A stretch of 64,000 bases of DNA from Ruegeria arenilitoris (GCF_013030265.1 NZ_WPZQ01000012.1:64501-128500), one strand, 5' to 3'. Numbered from the stretch's first letter, positions 25,173 through 33,809 are shown. The notes: generated by a model from the sequence alone, not told the origin. Numbers and translations are program-made.

Positions 25173-25928
25173 TCAGACCAGACCGGCCATGACACCCCCG
25201 TCAACATCCCAGACCGCGCCGGTAACCCACGAAGCGTCCTCGGACAGCAGATGCGTAATCGTGCTGGCCACATCTTCGGGCCGGCCCACACGGCCGATCG
25301 GATGGAACGCATCAAACCCGCCGGTCAGTGTTTCCTCGATCTTTTCCGGTTCAATGAAGGCCCCATAAATCGGGGTGACAACAACTGCGGGCGATACAGC
25401 GTTCACCCGAATACCATGCGGTGCGAGCTCCAACGCCAGATGCTGAGTCAGTGAATGAAGCCCGGCCTTGGCCATTGAATAAGCCGATGACGGGGTCGCA
25501 CGAACGGCCTGTTTTGCCCACATAGAGCCTATGTTGACGATGCTGCCACCACCATTGGCTTTCATGTTCTCGGCGACTGCCTGCGTGATGAAAAACGTGG
25601 CGCGATTGAGGTCCATATAGCTTTCGTAGTCTTCGGAGGTGTGCTCCAGAAATGGTTTGGGTGAGAATGTTCCTGCAGCATTGATCAGACCCTGAATATG
25701 ACGATTGTTCTCCTTGATGTTTTCAATCAAGCCATCAACTTGCCCCGCGTCGCGCAAGTCTACCTGATGGATATCTGCCAAAGCACCCAGCCCGGTCCTG
25801 GCGGCATTCAGTTTGTCAGCTGAAGAGCCGACAAGCGTTACATGCCCCCCCTTGGCCACGATTTGTTGCGCTGCTGCCAGACCCATTCCACTGGATCCGC
25901 CGATGATGAGTGTTGTTGTGTCAGTCAT
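25173..25928 (-). CDS. SDR-family oxidoreductase
   Basis: A 251-residue short-chain dehydrogenase. The cofactor motif is GGSSGMGLAAA, the NAG-like block is LINAAGTF, the catalytic part is SMWAK..SAYSMAKAG (Ser, then Y and K), and the end is SWVTGAVWDVDGG, all classical. The substrate is unknown. It is divergent from a TetR gene, and two matching operators lie between the start codons, so the TetR protein almost certainly controls it. Confidence 0.92.
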   Translation of the reverse strand: MTDTTTLIIGGSSGMGLAAAQQIVAKGGHVTLVGSSADKLNAARTGLGALADIHQVDLRDAGQVDGLIENIKENNRHIQGLINAAGTFSPKPFLEHTSEDYESYMDLNRATFFITQAVAENMKANGGGSIVNIGSMWAKQAVRATPSSAYSMAKAGLHSLTQHLALELAPHGIRVNAVSPAVVVTPIYGAFIEPEKIEETLTGGFDAFHPIGRVGRPEDVASTITHLLSEDASWVTGAVWDVDGGVMAGLV

Positions 25929-25939
25929 GATCTGATTCC

Positions 25940-26004
25940 CTATCTACTGATAGGTAGATATATTGAAGTAGCAATTTCAAAATCAACCCCCTATCTAACG
26001 ATAG
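25940..26004. promoter_or_regulatory. Twin operators between SDR and TetR genes
   Basis: Two copies of CTATC-TANN-GATAG, at 25940-25953 (CTATCTACTGATAG) and 25991-26004 (CTATCTAACGATAG), each followed by GTA. They are 51 bases apart, about five helical turns, and each sits near one of the two divergent start codons. Strong candidate for the binding sites of the TetR protein encoded at 26029. Confidence 0.85.
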
Positions 26005-26028
26005 GTAAAATTTCTGGGTGGACGACTG

Positions 26029-26592
26029 ATGAAAAAACCTGACAAAGCACTGTCCGACACGGCGATCCAAATTCTGGATGTGGCCGAGCGTATGGCGCGG
26101 CAAGGCGGCTACAATGCGTTCAGCTTCCGGGATATCGCACGTGAGATCGGCATCAAATCCGCCAGCATTCACTACCATTTCCCAACCAAAGAGGACTTGG
26201 GAGAGGCGCTGGTCGAGCGATACACCAACCGCTTTCTGGACGCATTGGGTGCAGCTGACGATGCAGAACCAATTGAAATGCTTTCGCGCTATGTGTCGAT
26301 CTACCGGGCAGCGTTGATTGAGCAGCAGTTGATGTGCCTCTGCGGCATGTTTGGCGCGGAAATAGCCAAATTGCCCGCGCCGGTTTCAGAGCGAACCCGA
26401 GCCTTCTTCGAACGCAACCTTGAATGGCTTGATACCGTTTTCAAAGCCGCCGGTGTGCAAGACCCACGCAAAAGATCCGGCGAAGTTATTGCTAGGCTGG
26501 AAGGTGCGATGATCCTTGCTCGCGCAATGAACGACATGGATCTGTTCCAGCGTGTTACGGGGGACTTACCGGCAGAATCCCTGCGCTCGTGA
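26029..26592 (+). CDS. TetR/AcrR-family regulator
   Basis: A 187-residue repressor. The helix-turn-helix is FSFRDIAREIGIKSASIHYH followed by FPTKEDLGEAL, with the ligand domain in the remaining 130 residues. It is divergent from the SDR gene, with twin operators between, so it probably represses both itself and the dehydrogenase. The inducer is unknown. The stop lies 72 bases before the CinA-like gene. Confidence 0.9.
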   Translation: MKKPDKALSDTAIQILDVAERMARQGGYNAFSFRDIAREIGIKSASIHYHFPTKEDLGEALVERYTNRFLDALGAADDAEPIEMLSRYVSIYRAALIEQQLMCLCGMFGAEIAKLPAPVSERTRAFFERNLEWLDTVFKAAGVQDPRKRSGEVIARLEGAMILARAMNDMDLFQRVTGDLPAESLRS

Positions 26593-26663
26593 CAAACAAG
26601 TCTTGCGGGGCGGGTCAGGACGGATATTTTGCAAACACCTCCCGCAGCAAGAAAGGACAGGCC

Positions 26664-27386
26664 ATGCCAAACCCAACCGCAGCGATGCTGGTGATCGGGG
26701 ATGAAATCCTGTCCGGTCGCACCAAGGATACCAACACGAACTTTCTGGCACAGGAACTGACCAAGCATGGCATCGATCTGAAAGAGGTGCGCGTCGTCAG
26801 TGATGATGCGGATGCAATCGAAAACGCGGTCAGGGCATTATCCGACAGTTTCGAACACGTCTTTACCAGCGGTGGTATCGGCCCCACGCATGACGACATC
26901 ACCGCGGACTGTATCGCTCGCGCGTTTGGTGCACACATTGATGTGCGGGATGATGCCCGAGCCTTGCTCGAGGCACACTACGAGAAATCCGGGCTTGAGC
27001 TGAACACGGCCAGGCTGCGCATGGCGCGCATTCCGGATGGCGCGGCTTTGATCGAAAATCCGGTTTCAACCGCACCGGGTTTTACTATCGGGAATGTGCA
27101 TGTGATGGCCGGGGTGCCTTCGGTGTTTCAGGCTATGGTGGCAAGCGTTTTACCCACACTGACCGGGGGTGAGCCGCTGCTGTCGCAGACTTTGCGTGTA
27201 AACCGGGGTGAAGGTGACATCGCTGCAACCCTGTCTGTGTTGGCCGAGGATTTCAGTGATTTGGCAATCGGCAGTTACGGGTTTCAGGTCAACGGCGTGT
27301 TCGGTGCGAATGTGGTTGTGCGCGGCACCGATGGCGGACGTATCGATGCGGCAATTACCCGGCTGGCCAGGGAGCTGGAGCTTTGA
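26664..27386 (+). CDS. CinA-like molybdopterin-binding-domain protein
   Basis: A 240-residue protein with the MoaB/MogA-type domain of CinA: IGDEILSGRTKDTNTNFLAQ and TSGGIGPTHDDITAD, then VMAGVPSVFQAM. CinA proteins are tied to pyridine-nucleotide repair and to competence, but the deamidase C-domain of full CinA is missing here. That short form is common in Proteobacteria. I start at ATG 26664, which has an AAAGGACAG site; the open frame begins earlier in the tetR end. The stop overlaps the next gene. Confidence 0.9.
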   Translation: MPNPTAAMLVIGDEILSGRTKDTNTNFLAQELTKHGIDLKEVRVVSDDADAIENAVRALSDSFEHVFTSGGIGPTHDDITADCIARAFGAHIDVRDDARALLEAHYEKSGLELNTARLRMARIPDGAALIENPVSTAPGFTIGNVHVMAGVPSVFQAMVASVLPTLTGGEPLLSQTLRVNRGEGDIAATLSVLAEDFSDLAIGSYGFQVNGVFGANVVVRGTDGGRIDAAITRLARELEL

Positions 27387-28093
27387 GCGTCAACTGGGCT
27401 GACGTGGTCGACGGCACCTGGCCTGCAGCGCGGTATGAGAAGCAAGGTCCATTCCAACTGCGTGAAGGGCAGGGCGGTGGCTCGCGCGTGTCTGCTGCGA
27501 GCAGGATTGGGGATGTGACCGACGCTGATCTGGACAATGCCGAACAGGCGATGCTGGCGATGGGACAGAAACGCATTTTCTGCCTGCGACCAGGGGATGA
27601 GGTGCTGGACACCCAACTGGCTGCCCGCGGTTATGAGGTTCTTGATCCGGTCAACATCTATGACTGCCCGGTTGCGCAGCTGACGGATGTTCCAATTCCT
27701 CGTGTCACGGTTTTCACCATCTGGGAGCCATTGGCCATCATGCGCGAAATCTGGGCGCAGAGCGGCATCGGGCCGGAACGTCTGGCAGTCATGGATCGGG
27801 CCAACGGCCCGAAGACTGGCCTGCTGATGCGTCAAAAGGATCAGCCCGGCGGTGTGGGTTTTGTCGCGATCCATGATGGAATTGCCATGGTGCATGCGCT
27901 TGAGATTCTGCCAAGTCACCGTCGTCAGGGTCTGGGACAGTGGGCCATGCGTGCCGCGGCCTTTTGGGCGCTGGACAACGGCGCCCATACCCTTAGCGTG
28001 ATCTGCACGAAAGCGAATGAAGGGGCGAATGGCCTCTACCATTCTCTCGGGATGCAGATCGTGGGAGAGTATCATTACCGCCAGCTTGTCTGA
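27383..28093 (+). CDS. GNAT-family N-acetyltransferase
   Basis: A 236-residue protein with a C-terminal acetyltransferase fold; the acetyl-CoA loop is LPSHRRQGLGQWAMR and the beta-bulge end is ANGLYHSLGM. The first 110 residues are a less clear domain. The start is TTG at 27383, overlapping the CinA-like stop (TTGA), a rare start codon that suggests low or coupled translation. The substrate is not known. Confidence 0.83.
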   Translation: MSVNWADVVDGTWPAARYEKQGPFQLREGQGGGSRVSAASRIGDVTDADLDNAEQAMLAMGQKRIFCLRPGDEVLDTQLAARGYEVLDPVNIYDCPVAQLTDVPIPRVTVFTIWEPLAIMREIWAQSGIGPERLAVMDRANGPKTGLLMRQKDQPGGVGFVAIHDGIAMVHALEILPSHRRQGLGQWAMRAAAFWALDNGAHTLSVICTKANEGANGLYHSLGMQIVGEYHYRQLV

Positions 28094-28109
28094 GGGGAGA
28101 AAGACAATC

Positions 28110-28682
28110 GTGACTGATCAGAAGATGCCCACTGCGCTGGATTTGCCGATGGTGGATCCACTGCCGCCCGAGACGCAGAAATACTTTGATATCTGCGTTG
28201 AAAAGCTGGGCATGGTGCCGAATGTTCTCAAGGCGAATGCGTTTGATATCAACAAGCTGAACGCGTTCACCGCCATGTATAATGACCTCATGCTGGCAGA
28301 CAGTGGGCTGTCCAAGCTCGAGCGTGAGATGATTGCCGTTGTCGTCTCATCGATCAACAAGTGCTTTTATTGTCTCGTCGCGCACGGGGCCGCGGTGCGA
28401 CAATTGTCGGGTAATCCTCGGTTGGGTGAAATGCTGGTGATGAACTATCGCGTGGCTCCGCTGGATAGTCGTCAGCGCGCAATGCTGGATTTCGCGGCCA
28501 AGATGACTACGGCCAGTGCCGAAATCGAAGAGCAGGACCGCCAGCATCTGCGGGATGTGGGCTTCTCAGATCGTGATATCTGGGACATCGCCAACGTTAC
28601 TGGCTTCTTCAACATGTCCAACCGCGTGGCCAGTGCCACTGCGATGGTCCCGAACGACGAATACCACGCGCAGTTCAGATGA
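28110..28682 (+). CDS. AhpD-like peroxidase-related protein
   Basis: A 190-residue protein of the carboxymuconolactone decarboxylase/AhpD fold. The redox site NKCFYCLVAHG (C85, C88, H92) matches the thiol-peroxidase branch. The gene starts at GTG 28110 after a GAGGGGAGAAAG site; an ATG five codons later is the alternative. It overlaps the OmpA-like gene by 4 bases (ATGA). The likely role is removal of organic or hydrogen peroxide. Confidence 0.87.
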   Translation: MTDQKMPTALDLPMVDPLPPETQKYFDICVEKLGMVPNVLKANAFDINKLNAFTAMYNDLMLADSGLSKLEREMIAVVVSSINKCFYCLVAHGAAVRQLSGNPRLGEMLVMNYRVAPLDSRQRAMLDFAAKMTTASAEIEEQDRQHLRDVGFSDRDIWDIANVTGFFNMSNRVASATAMVPNDEYHAQFR

Positions 28683-29581
28683 ACCGATTTCTCGCCCTCT
28701 GTCTTTGTTTGCTGGCCGCACCGGTAGCGGCTCAGAACCTGACCTTTCCGTCCAGTGCGCGGCAGGTCAGTGAGCGTATCAGCGCTCTGGACAGTTATGA
28801 ATTGCCGATCGGGGCCTTTGCGGATGGCAAAGTGCCCTCTCGCAATGTCGAAGGGCGGGTGGAACGGTATACTTGGCGTTTGCAGGCAGGCTCCAGCACG
28901 ACGTTGCAGATATTGGCCCCGCTACGCGAACAGATCGTGGCGCAGGGCTATGACATTCTGTTCGAATGTGAGGCCCGCAACTGCGGAGGTTTTGACTTTC
29001 GGTTCAACACCGAGGTCGTGCCAACGCCGGATATGTATGTGGCGATCAATGATTACCGGTTCCTTTCAGCCTCGCGCGGCGGGGATGTTCTGAGCTTGCT
29101 GATCAGTCGCAATCCACCTGATGGTTACGTACAGCTGATCCGTGTCACACCGGTCGGGGCAACCACGCCTCCACCACTGGTGATCGAGGAAACGGTGCAG
29201 GGATCAGGTGGCCTGCTGACCGAGTTGCAGCAGGATGGCCACGTTATTCTGGACGATCTGCATTTCCAGACCGGTGAAGTTGCGCTGGGCGCCGGACCCT
29301 TCGCGTCTTTGTCTTTGCTGGCCGGTTATTTGCAGGACAACCCGGACACCCGGCTCGCGCTGGTCGGGCACACTGATGACACTGGTAACCTTCAGGCCAA
29401 TACTGCCGTCAGCACCAAGCGCGCGCAGGCGGTGCGACAGCGTTTGATTGATGCTCATGGCGTAGCGGCAGACCGGATCGAGGCGCAGGGTGTCGGCTAT
29501 CTGGCCCCAATCACTTCGAACGCGACAGCGGAAGGGCGCGATCTGAACCGGCGGGTTGAGGCGGTGCTGCTGGTCAACTGA
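28679..29581 (+). CDS. OmpA-family outer-membrane-associated protein
   Basis: A 300-residue exported protein with signal peptide MNRFLALCLCLLAAPVAAQ. A domain of about 150 residues has no recognised fold (DFRFNTEVVP, YVAINDYRF). The C-terminal OmpA peptidoglycan-binding domain reads LVGHTDDTGNLQANTAVSTK, then RAQAVRQRL, then a closing RDLNRRVEAVL. It probably tethers the envelope to peptidoglycan. It overlaps the AhpD-like gene at its start. Confidence 0.85.
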   Translation: MNRFLALCLCLLAAPVAAQNLTFPSSARQVSERISALDSYELPIGAFADGKVPSRNVEGRVERYTWRLQAGSSTTLQILAPLREQIVAQGYDILFECEARNCGGFDFRFNTEVVPTPDMYVAINDYRFLSASRGGDVLSLLISRNPPDGYVQLIRVTPVGATTPPPLVIEETVQGSGGLLTELQQDGHVILDDLHFQTGEVALGAGPFASLSLLAGYLQDNPDTRLALVGHTDDTGNLQANTAVSTKRAQAVRQRLIDAHGVAADRIEAQGVGYLAPITSNATAEGRDLNRRVEAVLLVN

Positions 29582-29646
29582 ACGATCAGGCTTAGTTGAT
29601 TTGATAATTCCCAAACAGTCTCTAACCTAAGGCAAAAGGAGCTGTC

Positions 29647-30366
29647 ATGTCAGATCATGAACTACTTCCAAAAGCGCTGATTGTCGGCGCAGGGGCGGGG
29701 CTTTCAGCATCATTTGCGCGTGCTTTGGCAAAGGCTGGTTATGGTCTGCATCTGACTGCCCGCAACATCGACGATCTTGAGCCTTTAGCGGCAGAAACAG
29801 GTGCAGAGCTCCACCAGCTTGACGGAACCGATACTGACGGGATGGCATCTCTGGTTGCAGACTTGCCGGGCGAACTGCGCGTTGCCTGCTATAACCCTTC
29901 GGCCCGTCAGCGTGGTCCGATCACTGAACTTGATCCTGAAACAGTTCGCAAAGCTGTCGAAGTGACGGCTTATGGGGCGTTTCTGCTGGGGCAGGCTGCG
30001 GCGCGTCGAATGCTTGAGCAGGATCTACGGGACAATCGGCGCGGGACAATCCTGTTCACCGGTGCCTCGGCCGGGGTAAAAGGGTTTCCCCTGTCTGCAC
30101 CCTTTGCGATGGGCAAGTTTGCACAACGCGGGCTGGCGCAATCCATGGCGCGCGAGCTTCATCCCAAAGGCATACATGTCGCTTGGGTCAACATTGACGG
30201 GGCCATACGGAACCCGGCACGTGCAGGATACAGTGACAGTGCCGACAATCCCGACAGCTTTCTGAACCCGGATGCAATCGCGCAGGAATATATGCACCTG
30301 ATCCAGCAGGATCGCTCGGCCTGGAGCAATGAACTGACGCTTCGGCCTTGGGTTGAAACATTCTAA
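29647..30366 (+). CDS. SDR-family NAD(P)-dependent oxidoreductase
   Basis: A 239-residue short-chain dehydrogenase. The cofactor loop is IVGAGAGLSASFARALAKAG and a Ser stands in ILFTGASAGVKG. The catalytic site departs from YxxxK: the segment reads SAPFAMGKFAQRGLAQ, with Phe where Tyr is usual but K retained. That makes classical dehydrogenase activity uncertain. The substrate is unknown. It is convergent with the LysR gene; a terminator lies between. Confidence 0.85.
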   Translation: MSDHELLPKALIVGAGAGLSASFARALAKAGYGLHLTARNIDDLEPLAAETGAELHQLDGTDTDGMASLVADLPGELRVACYNPSARQRGPITELDPETVRKAVEVTAYGAFLLGQAAARRMLEQDLRDNRRGTILFTGASAGVKGFPLSAPFAMGKFAQRGLAQSMARELHPKGIHVAWVNIDGAIRNPARAGYSDSADNPDSFLNPDAIAQEYMHLIQQDRSAWSNELTLRPWVETF

Positions 30367-30402
30367 GCCGCTGCTGGTTACACCGGACTACACAAAAAAA
30401 AA

Positions 30403-30423
30403 CCCGCGCAAAGTTCGCGCGGG
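30403..30423 (-). terminator. Rho-independent terminator of LysR gene
   Basis: CCCGCGC (30403-30409) and GCGCGGG (30417-30423) form the stem. On the minus strand it is followed by a run of nine T, so it ends the LysR transcript. Confidence 0.9.
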
Positions 30424-30446
30424 CTGTGCAAGTTCACCGGGAGAAA

Positions 30447-31352
30447 TTACCAGTCCATCGGACCCTTTTCGGCAAAGGATTCGACAAGAAAATCTATGAA
30501 GGCCCGCACTTTAGGCTGGGTAAAACGGCCGGGCGGGTACACTGCGTAAACGCCCTGAACCTCATCCGGCAGGGATGGCATTGCATCCACCACCTGTCCT
30601 GTTTTCAAAGCCTCCGCATAGAGGTAGCTGGGCAGATAGGCGATCCCCAGACCTGAAATCGCTGCATTCAGCAGCGACTGGCCGTCATTGACGCTCAGCC
30701 AGCCAGCTGTACGAACCTGCCTCTTTTCGCCCGAAGGCGCAGTCAGCTTCCAGACATTGCCGGAAGACTGGCTGGAGTAATGCAGCAGCTTGTGCTCGTT
30801 CAGATCGTCAATCTTCTGCGGCCGCCCGAACTTTTCGATATAGCTGGGGGCAGCTACCATGCGTTTGACAGTTTCCGTGAGTTTACGCGCACGCAGAGTG
30901 CTGTCTTCCAGTTCACCGATGCGCACCGCAACATCGAATCCTTCGGAAATCAGCTCAACATAGCGGTTGTTCAGCACCATGTTCACCGTGATGTCGGGGT
31001 AGGCAGACAGGAACCCGGACAATACAGGTGACAGGTGATTAACGCCGAAATCGGTTGCAACGCTTATGCGCAGCAGGCCCGAAGGCGCTGACTGCATCGA
31101 GGTTACCAGCGCATCCGCCTCGCCTGCATCATTCAATACGCGGCGCGCGCGGTCATAATAGGCCAGTCCGATCTCGGTCGGAGATACACGGCGTGTGGTC
31201 CGGTTCAGCAGGCGAGCGCCGAGTCGTGCTTCAAGGCTCGACACGTGCTTTGACACTGCCGATTTGGATATGCCCATCTTTTTGGCCGCATCGGTGAAGC
31301 CACCCTGGTCCACCACATTGGCAAAGGCCTCCATTTCGGTCAGTCGATCCAT
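30447..31352 (-). CDS. LysR-family regulator
   Basis: A 301-residue regulator. The N-terminal helix-turn-helix is FTDAAKKMGISKSAVSKHVS, followed by the dimer helix, and the C-terminal effector domain (PLP2-like) starts near residue 90. The start is the ATG at 31352 before DRLTEMEAF; the longer frame is not supported. The nearest divergent gene is the DUF4399 protein at 31580, 227 bases away. The regulated gene is not known. Confidence 0.92.
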   Translation of the reverse strand: MDRLTEMEAFANVVDQGGFTDAAKKMGISKSAVSKHVSSLEARLGARLLNRTTRRVSPTEIGLAYYDRARRVLNDAGEADALVTSMQSAPSGLLRISVATDFGVNHLSPVLSGFLSAYPDITVNMVLNNRYVELISEGFDVAVRIGELEDSTLRARKLTETVKRMVAAPSYIEKFGRPQKIDDLNEHKLLHYSSQSSGNVWKLTAPSGEKRQVRTAGWLSVNDGQSLLNAAISGLGIAYLPSYLYAEALKTGQVVDAMPSLPDEVQGVYAVYPPGRFTQPKVRAFIDFLVESFAEKGPMDW

Positions 31353-31469
31353 TCTCGTTCCCCAGGTCTTTGTTCGTTGAGGTACCTTCGCGTCAAATCT
31401 GGGCAAGATCGCGGCAGACATGGGATAATATCAGGGATTTGAATCGGATCGTTTGCACTTCGGAAACGC

Positions 31470-31485
31470 GGAAACAGTGGTTTCC
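31470..31485. promoter_or_regulatory. Inverted repeat between LysR and DUF4399 genes
   Basis: GGAAAC at 31470-31475 and GTTTCC at 31480-31485 with a 4-base gap, in the 227-base region between divergent genes. It could be an operator; no direct evidence. Confidence 0.3.
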
Positions 31486-31579
31486 AGTATCGCTCCAGAC
31501 CCTTATTGGGCGGGTTTTCTGGAAATTTCTTAAATCATGCTATCCTGAGAATGGCATTTTTGTGACGAGGGAGGAGATC

Positions 31580-32020
31580 ATGAAAGCCATTATTGCAGCC
31601 ACTTTATTCACCCTTTCAGCGTCCATCGCATGGGCCGGAGGGGAAACACCGTCGAACCCGGATGCGAAAGTCTATTTTGTAAATCTCGCGGATGGCGACA
31701 CAGTTCAGTCGCCTGTGACCGTTGTTTTTGGCCTGAGTGGTATGGGTGTCGCCCCATCAGGTGTTGAAAAGGAAAACACAGGTCATCACCATCTGCTGAT
31801 TGACCGTCCGCCGATTGGTGAAGGCGAAGATGGTGCGGATGAACTGGCCTACGGCCTGCCCGCTGACGACAACCATCTGCATTTTGGTGGTGGCCAGACC
31901 GAGGTGACTCTGGATCTGGCGCCGGGCCCCCACACCCTTCAACTGGTGCTGGGTGATGCCGGGCATGTGCCGCATGCGACCCCGATTGTGTCCGAAGTCA
32001 TAACGATCACTGTCGAGTAA
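31580..32020 (+). CDS. Exported DUF4399 protein
   Basis: A 146-residue periplasmic protein with a signal peptide (1-19, ending AWA). The domain carries the family pattern KVYFVNLADGDTVQSPVTV, then GHHHLLID, then a second His-containing block DNHLHFGGGQTEV, and ends in TPIVSEVITITV. Its histidine-rich loop (HHH, HLH) could bind a metal. The molecular function of DUF4399 is not established. The start has GGAGG seven bases upstream. Confidence 0.85.
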   Translation: MKAIIAATLFTLSASIAWAGGETPSNPDAKVYFVNLADGDTVQSPVTVVFGLSGMGVAPSGVEKENTGHHHLLIDRPPIGEGEDGADELAYGLPADDNHLHFGGGQTEVTLDLAPGPHTLQLVLGDAGHVPHATPIVSEVITITVE

Positions 32021-32023
32021 TGC

Positions 32024-32704
32024 TCAGGTCCCGAACTGCTCTGAGAACTTAGCGGACCCGCTGCGTGAAAACTGAATGATACGGCTGCCCGGTTTCCGGG
32101 ACAGCCACCCCAACTCTTCCATTCGGGACAACATCGCGCGCCCCAACTTGCCAGCCAAATGGGTTTCGCGTTCGCTCCAATCCAGACAAGGACGGCAGAG
32201 CGGTGCGCGACTTTTGTTCAGACCATCCAGATCGATTCCGAAATCTGTACAGAAACGCGCGCCGGTTTCGGTCAGCGACACCAGATCATCCGAAACATCA
32301 AGGAAACCCCGCGCCCGCATTGAGGTGAACAACTGAACCCCCCTGCTGCCCGCGAGATGGTTGTAGCAAACCCGCGCCTCACGCATTTCCAGATCATTGG
32401 GTCCGGTACGTGTCCGCAAATGACCGTGACCGGCTGCCAGACCCATCAGGTTTTCCAGCGTATGCGCCACATCGTCGCCAGACAGGCCATAATACTTGTG
32501 CCGGCCCTGTCCTTTAACTCGCAGCAACCCGCCATCCAGAAGCTTTTTCAGGTGTGAGCTGGCGGTTTGCGGGCTGATTCCGGCCTCTCGCGCCAGTTCC
32601 CCGGCTGTCAGAGCCTTTCCCGACATGAGTACGGTCAGCATGTTTGCGCGCGCGGGGTCTCCGATCAACGCAGCGATCTGGGCGATATCCGGTCCGTCTT
32701 TCAT
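32024..32704 (-). CDS. ArsR-family winged-helix regulator
   Basis: A 226-residue regulator. The first 90 residues are the ArsR winged helix (LTAGELAREAGISPQTASSH). The rest is a longer C-terminal domain with cysteines in RAPLCRPCLDWSERE, which is unlike plain metal-sensing ArsR proteins and closer to the larger two-domain group. It is divergent from the NIPSNAP and ABM genes, with an inverted repeat just before its start codon, so it probably represses them and itself. Confidence 0.87.
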   Translation of the reverse strand: MKDGPDIAQIAALIGDPARANMLTVLMSGKALTAGELAREAGISPQTASSHLKKLLDGGLLRVKGQGRHKYYGLSGDDVAHTLENLMGLAAGHGHLRTRTGPNDLEMREARVCYNHLAGSRGVQLFTSMRARGFLDVSDDLVSLTETGARFCTDFGIDLDGLNKSRAPLCRPCLDWSERETHLAGKLGRAMLSRMEELGWLSRKPGSRIIQFSRSGSAKFSEQFGT

Positions 32705-32706
32705 AG

Positions 32707-32722
32707 TTCGACCATAGTCGAA
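32707..32722. promoter_or_regulatory. Candidate operator for ArsR-like regulator
   Basis: TTCGAC at 32707-32712 and GTCGAA at 32717-32722 separated by CATA, immediately upstream of the ArsR-family start codon and in the promoter region of the divergent NIPSNAP gene. Confidence 0.5.
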
Positions 32723-32775
32723 ACATATGCGTCAGTCGAGCGTGTAATCTGAGCTGGTAAATTAAGGAGCCTTTT

Positions 32776-33099
32776 ATGCTGACCTGTATCATCCGCTATC
32801 AGATCGATCCGACCAAAAAACAACAGTTCAATACCTATGCTCAAAACTGGGGGCAGGCGATACCGCGCTGTGGGGCGGATCTGATTGGCTATTTCGCCCC
32901 GCACGAGGGGTCATCGACCCTGGCCTATGGTATCTATAATGTCGAAAGCCTCGCCGAATACGAAGCCTATCGCACGCGACTGGCTGCGGATCCCCTGGGG
33001 CAGGAGAACTATGCCTTTGCCCAGAAAGAACGGTTCATTCTGCGCGAAGACCGTACATGGCTCAAGCTCGCCTCGACCCCGCACGGAGGACAATCATGA
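32776..33099 (+). CDS. NIPSNAP-family protein
   Basis: A 107-residue protein with the ferredoxin-like fold of the NIPSNAP family: CIIRYQIDPTKKQQFNTYAQ, then GYFAPHEGSSTLAYGIYNVE, then the YEAYRTRLAADPL block. The biochemical role of the family is not known. It overlaps the ABM gene by 4 bases (ATGA), so the two are translated together. The divergent ArsR-like gene is the likely regulator. AAGGAG lies nine bases before the ATG. Confidence 0.85.
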   Translation: MLTCIIRYQIDPTKKQQFNTYAQNWGQAIPRCGADLIGYFAPHEGSSTLAYGIYNVESLAEYEAYRTRLAADPLGQENYAFAQKERFILREDRTWLKLASTPHGGQS

Positions 33100-33434
33100 T
33101 TGCTGTCATTTTTGAAGTGGAGCCTGCCGAGGGTGAAACGCAGACCTATCTCGACATTGCAGCCGATCTTCGTCCCCTGCTGGATAATATCGATGGGTTC
33201 ATTTCTGTTGAGCGGTTTGAAAGTCTTGTAACACCCGGCAGATATCTGTCGCTTTCCTTCTGGCGCGATGAGGATGCGGTTGCCGAGTGGCGCCGCATGA
33301 ACGAGCACCGCACAGCACAATCGCGAGGGAAATCGGGTCTGTTCAAGGGATATCGACTGCGTGTAGCAGCGGTCATGCGCGACTATGGGTTGACCGATCG
33401 TGAACAGGCGCCGACCTCAGGCCGCATCGGGTAG
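33096..33434 (+). CDS. Antibiotic biosynthesis monooxygenase-domain protein
   Basis: A 112-residue ABM-domain protein: IAVIFEVEPAEGETQTYLD, then FISVERFESL, then LSLSFWRDEDAVAEWR and HRTAQSRGK. The domain occurs in small cofactor-free oxygenases and in proteins of unknown use. It follows the NIPSNAP gene with overlap and ends in an 18-base convergent overlap with the next gene. Confidence 0.87.
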   Translation: MIAVIFEVEPAEGETQTYLDIAADLRPLLDNIDGFISVERFESLVTPGRYLSLSFWRDEDAVAEWRRMNEHRTAQSRGKSGLFKGYRLRVAAVMRDYGLTDREQAPTSGRIG

Positions 33435-33809
33435 CAGGAAAACACCGCGGGCAAGATCCGAGTTCAGCCTGTCATTTCCGTACCACTTGCCAAGGACATT
33501 CTTCGACATCAGATCAGGGTTTTCACTGACAAACTCATTGAAATTCTGATGGGAATTGCCAGCCATACGCTCGGCAATCAGGCTCATGAACGCATAGGTG
33601 ATTGTCAGGTTGAACTTACCGGGCGCACCGGCGTTTGTGGCCAGTGTGCGAATGCCCTTGGCATAGATCGCAGCCGCATCGATGAAGTCATATTTCCTCA
33701 ACAGGTCAAAGGCCACCTGTACATGCTCGGCATGAGCGAAAGTCGTATTGTCGATGGCATGCGCTTCGAACGCGCGGGTAATCTCAGATATCTGAACTGC
33801 TTCGGTCAT
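33417..33809 (-). CDS. Small protein paired with an RHH protein
   Basis: A 130-residue protein of no named function. The early FAHAEHVQVAFDLL motif, with its two histidines, and the following YAKGIRTLATNAGAPGKFNL recall a family seen in many bacteria with an F-H-x-x-H start. It has no signal peptide or membrane segment. Its ATG overlaps the stop of the RHH gene, so the two form an operon. The role is unknown; a toxin-like role with the RHH protein is possible but not shown. Confidence 0.75.
   Translation of the reverse strand: MTEAVQISEITRAFEAHAIDNTTFAHAEHVQVAFDLLRKYDFIDAAAIYAKGIRTLATNAGAPGKFNLTITYAFMSLIAERMAGNSHQNFNEFVSENPDLMSKNVLGKWYGNDRLNSDLARGVFLLPDAA

Noticed and set aside
29582-29646. 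Terminator after the OmpA-like gene
   Set aside because: Only weak pairing can be drawn in these 65 bases and no T-run follows.
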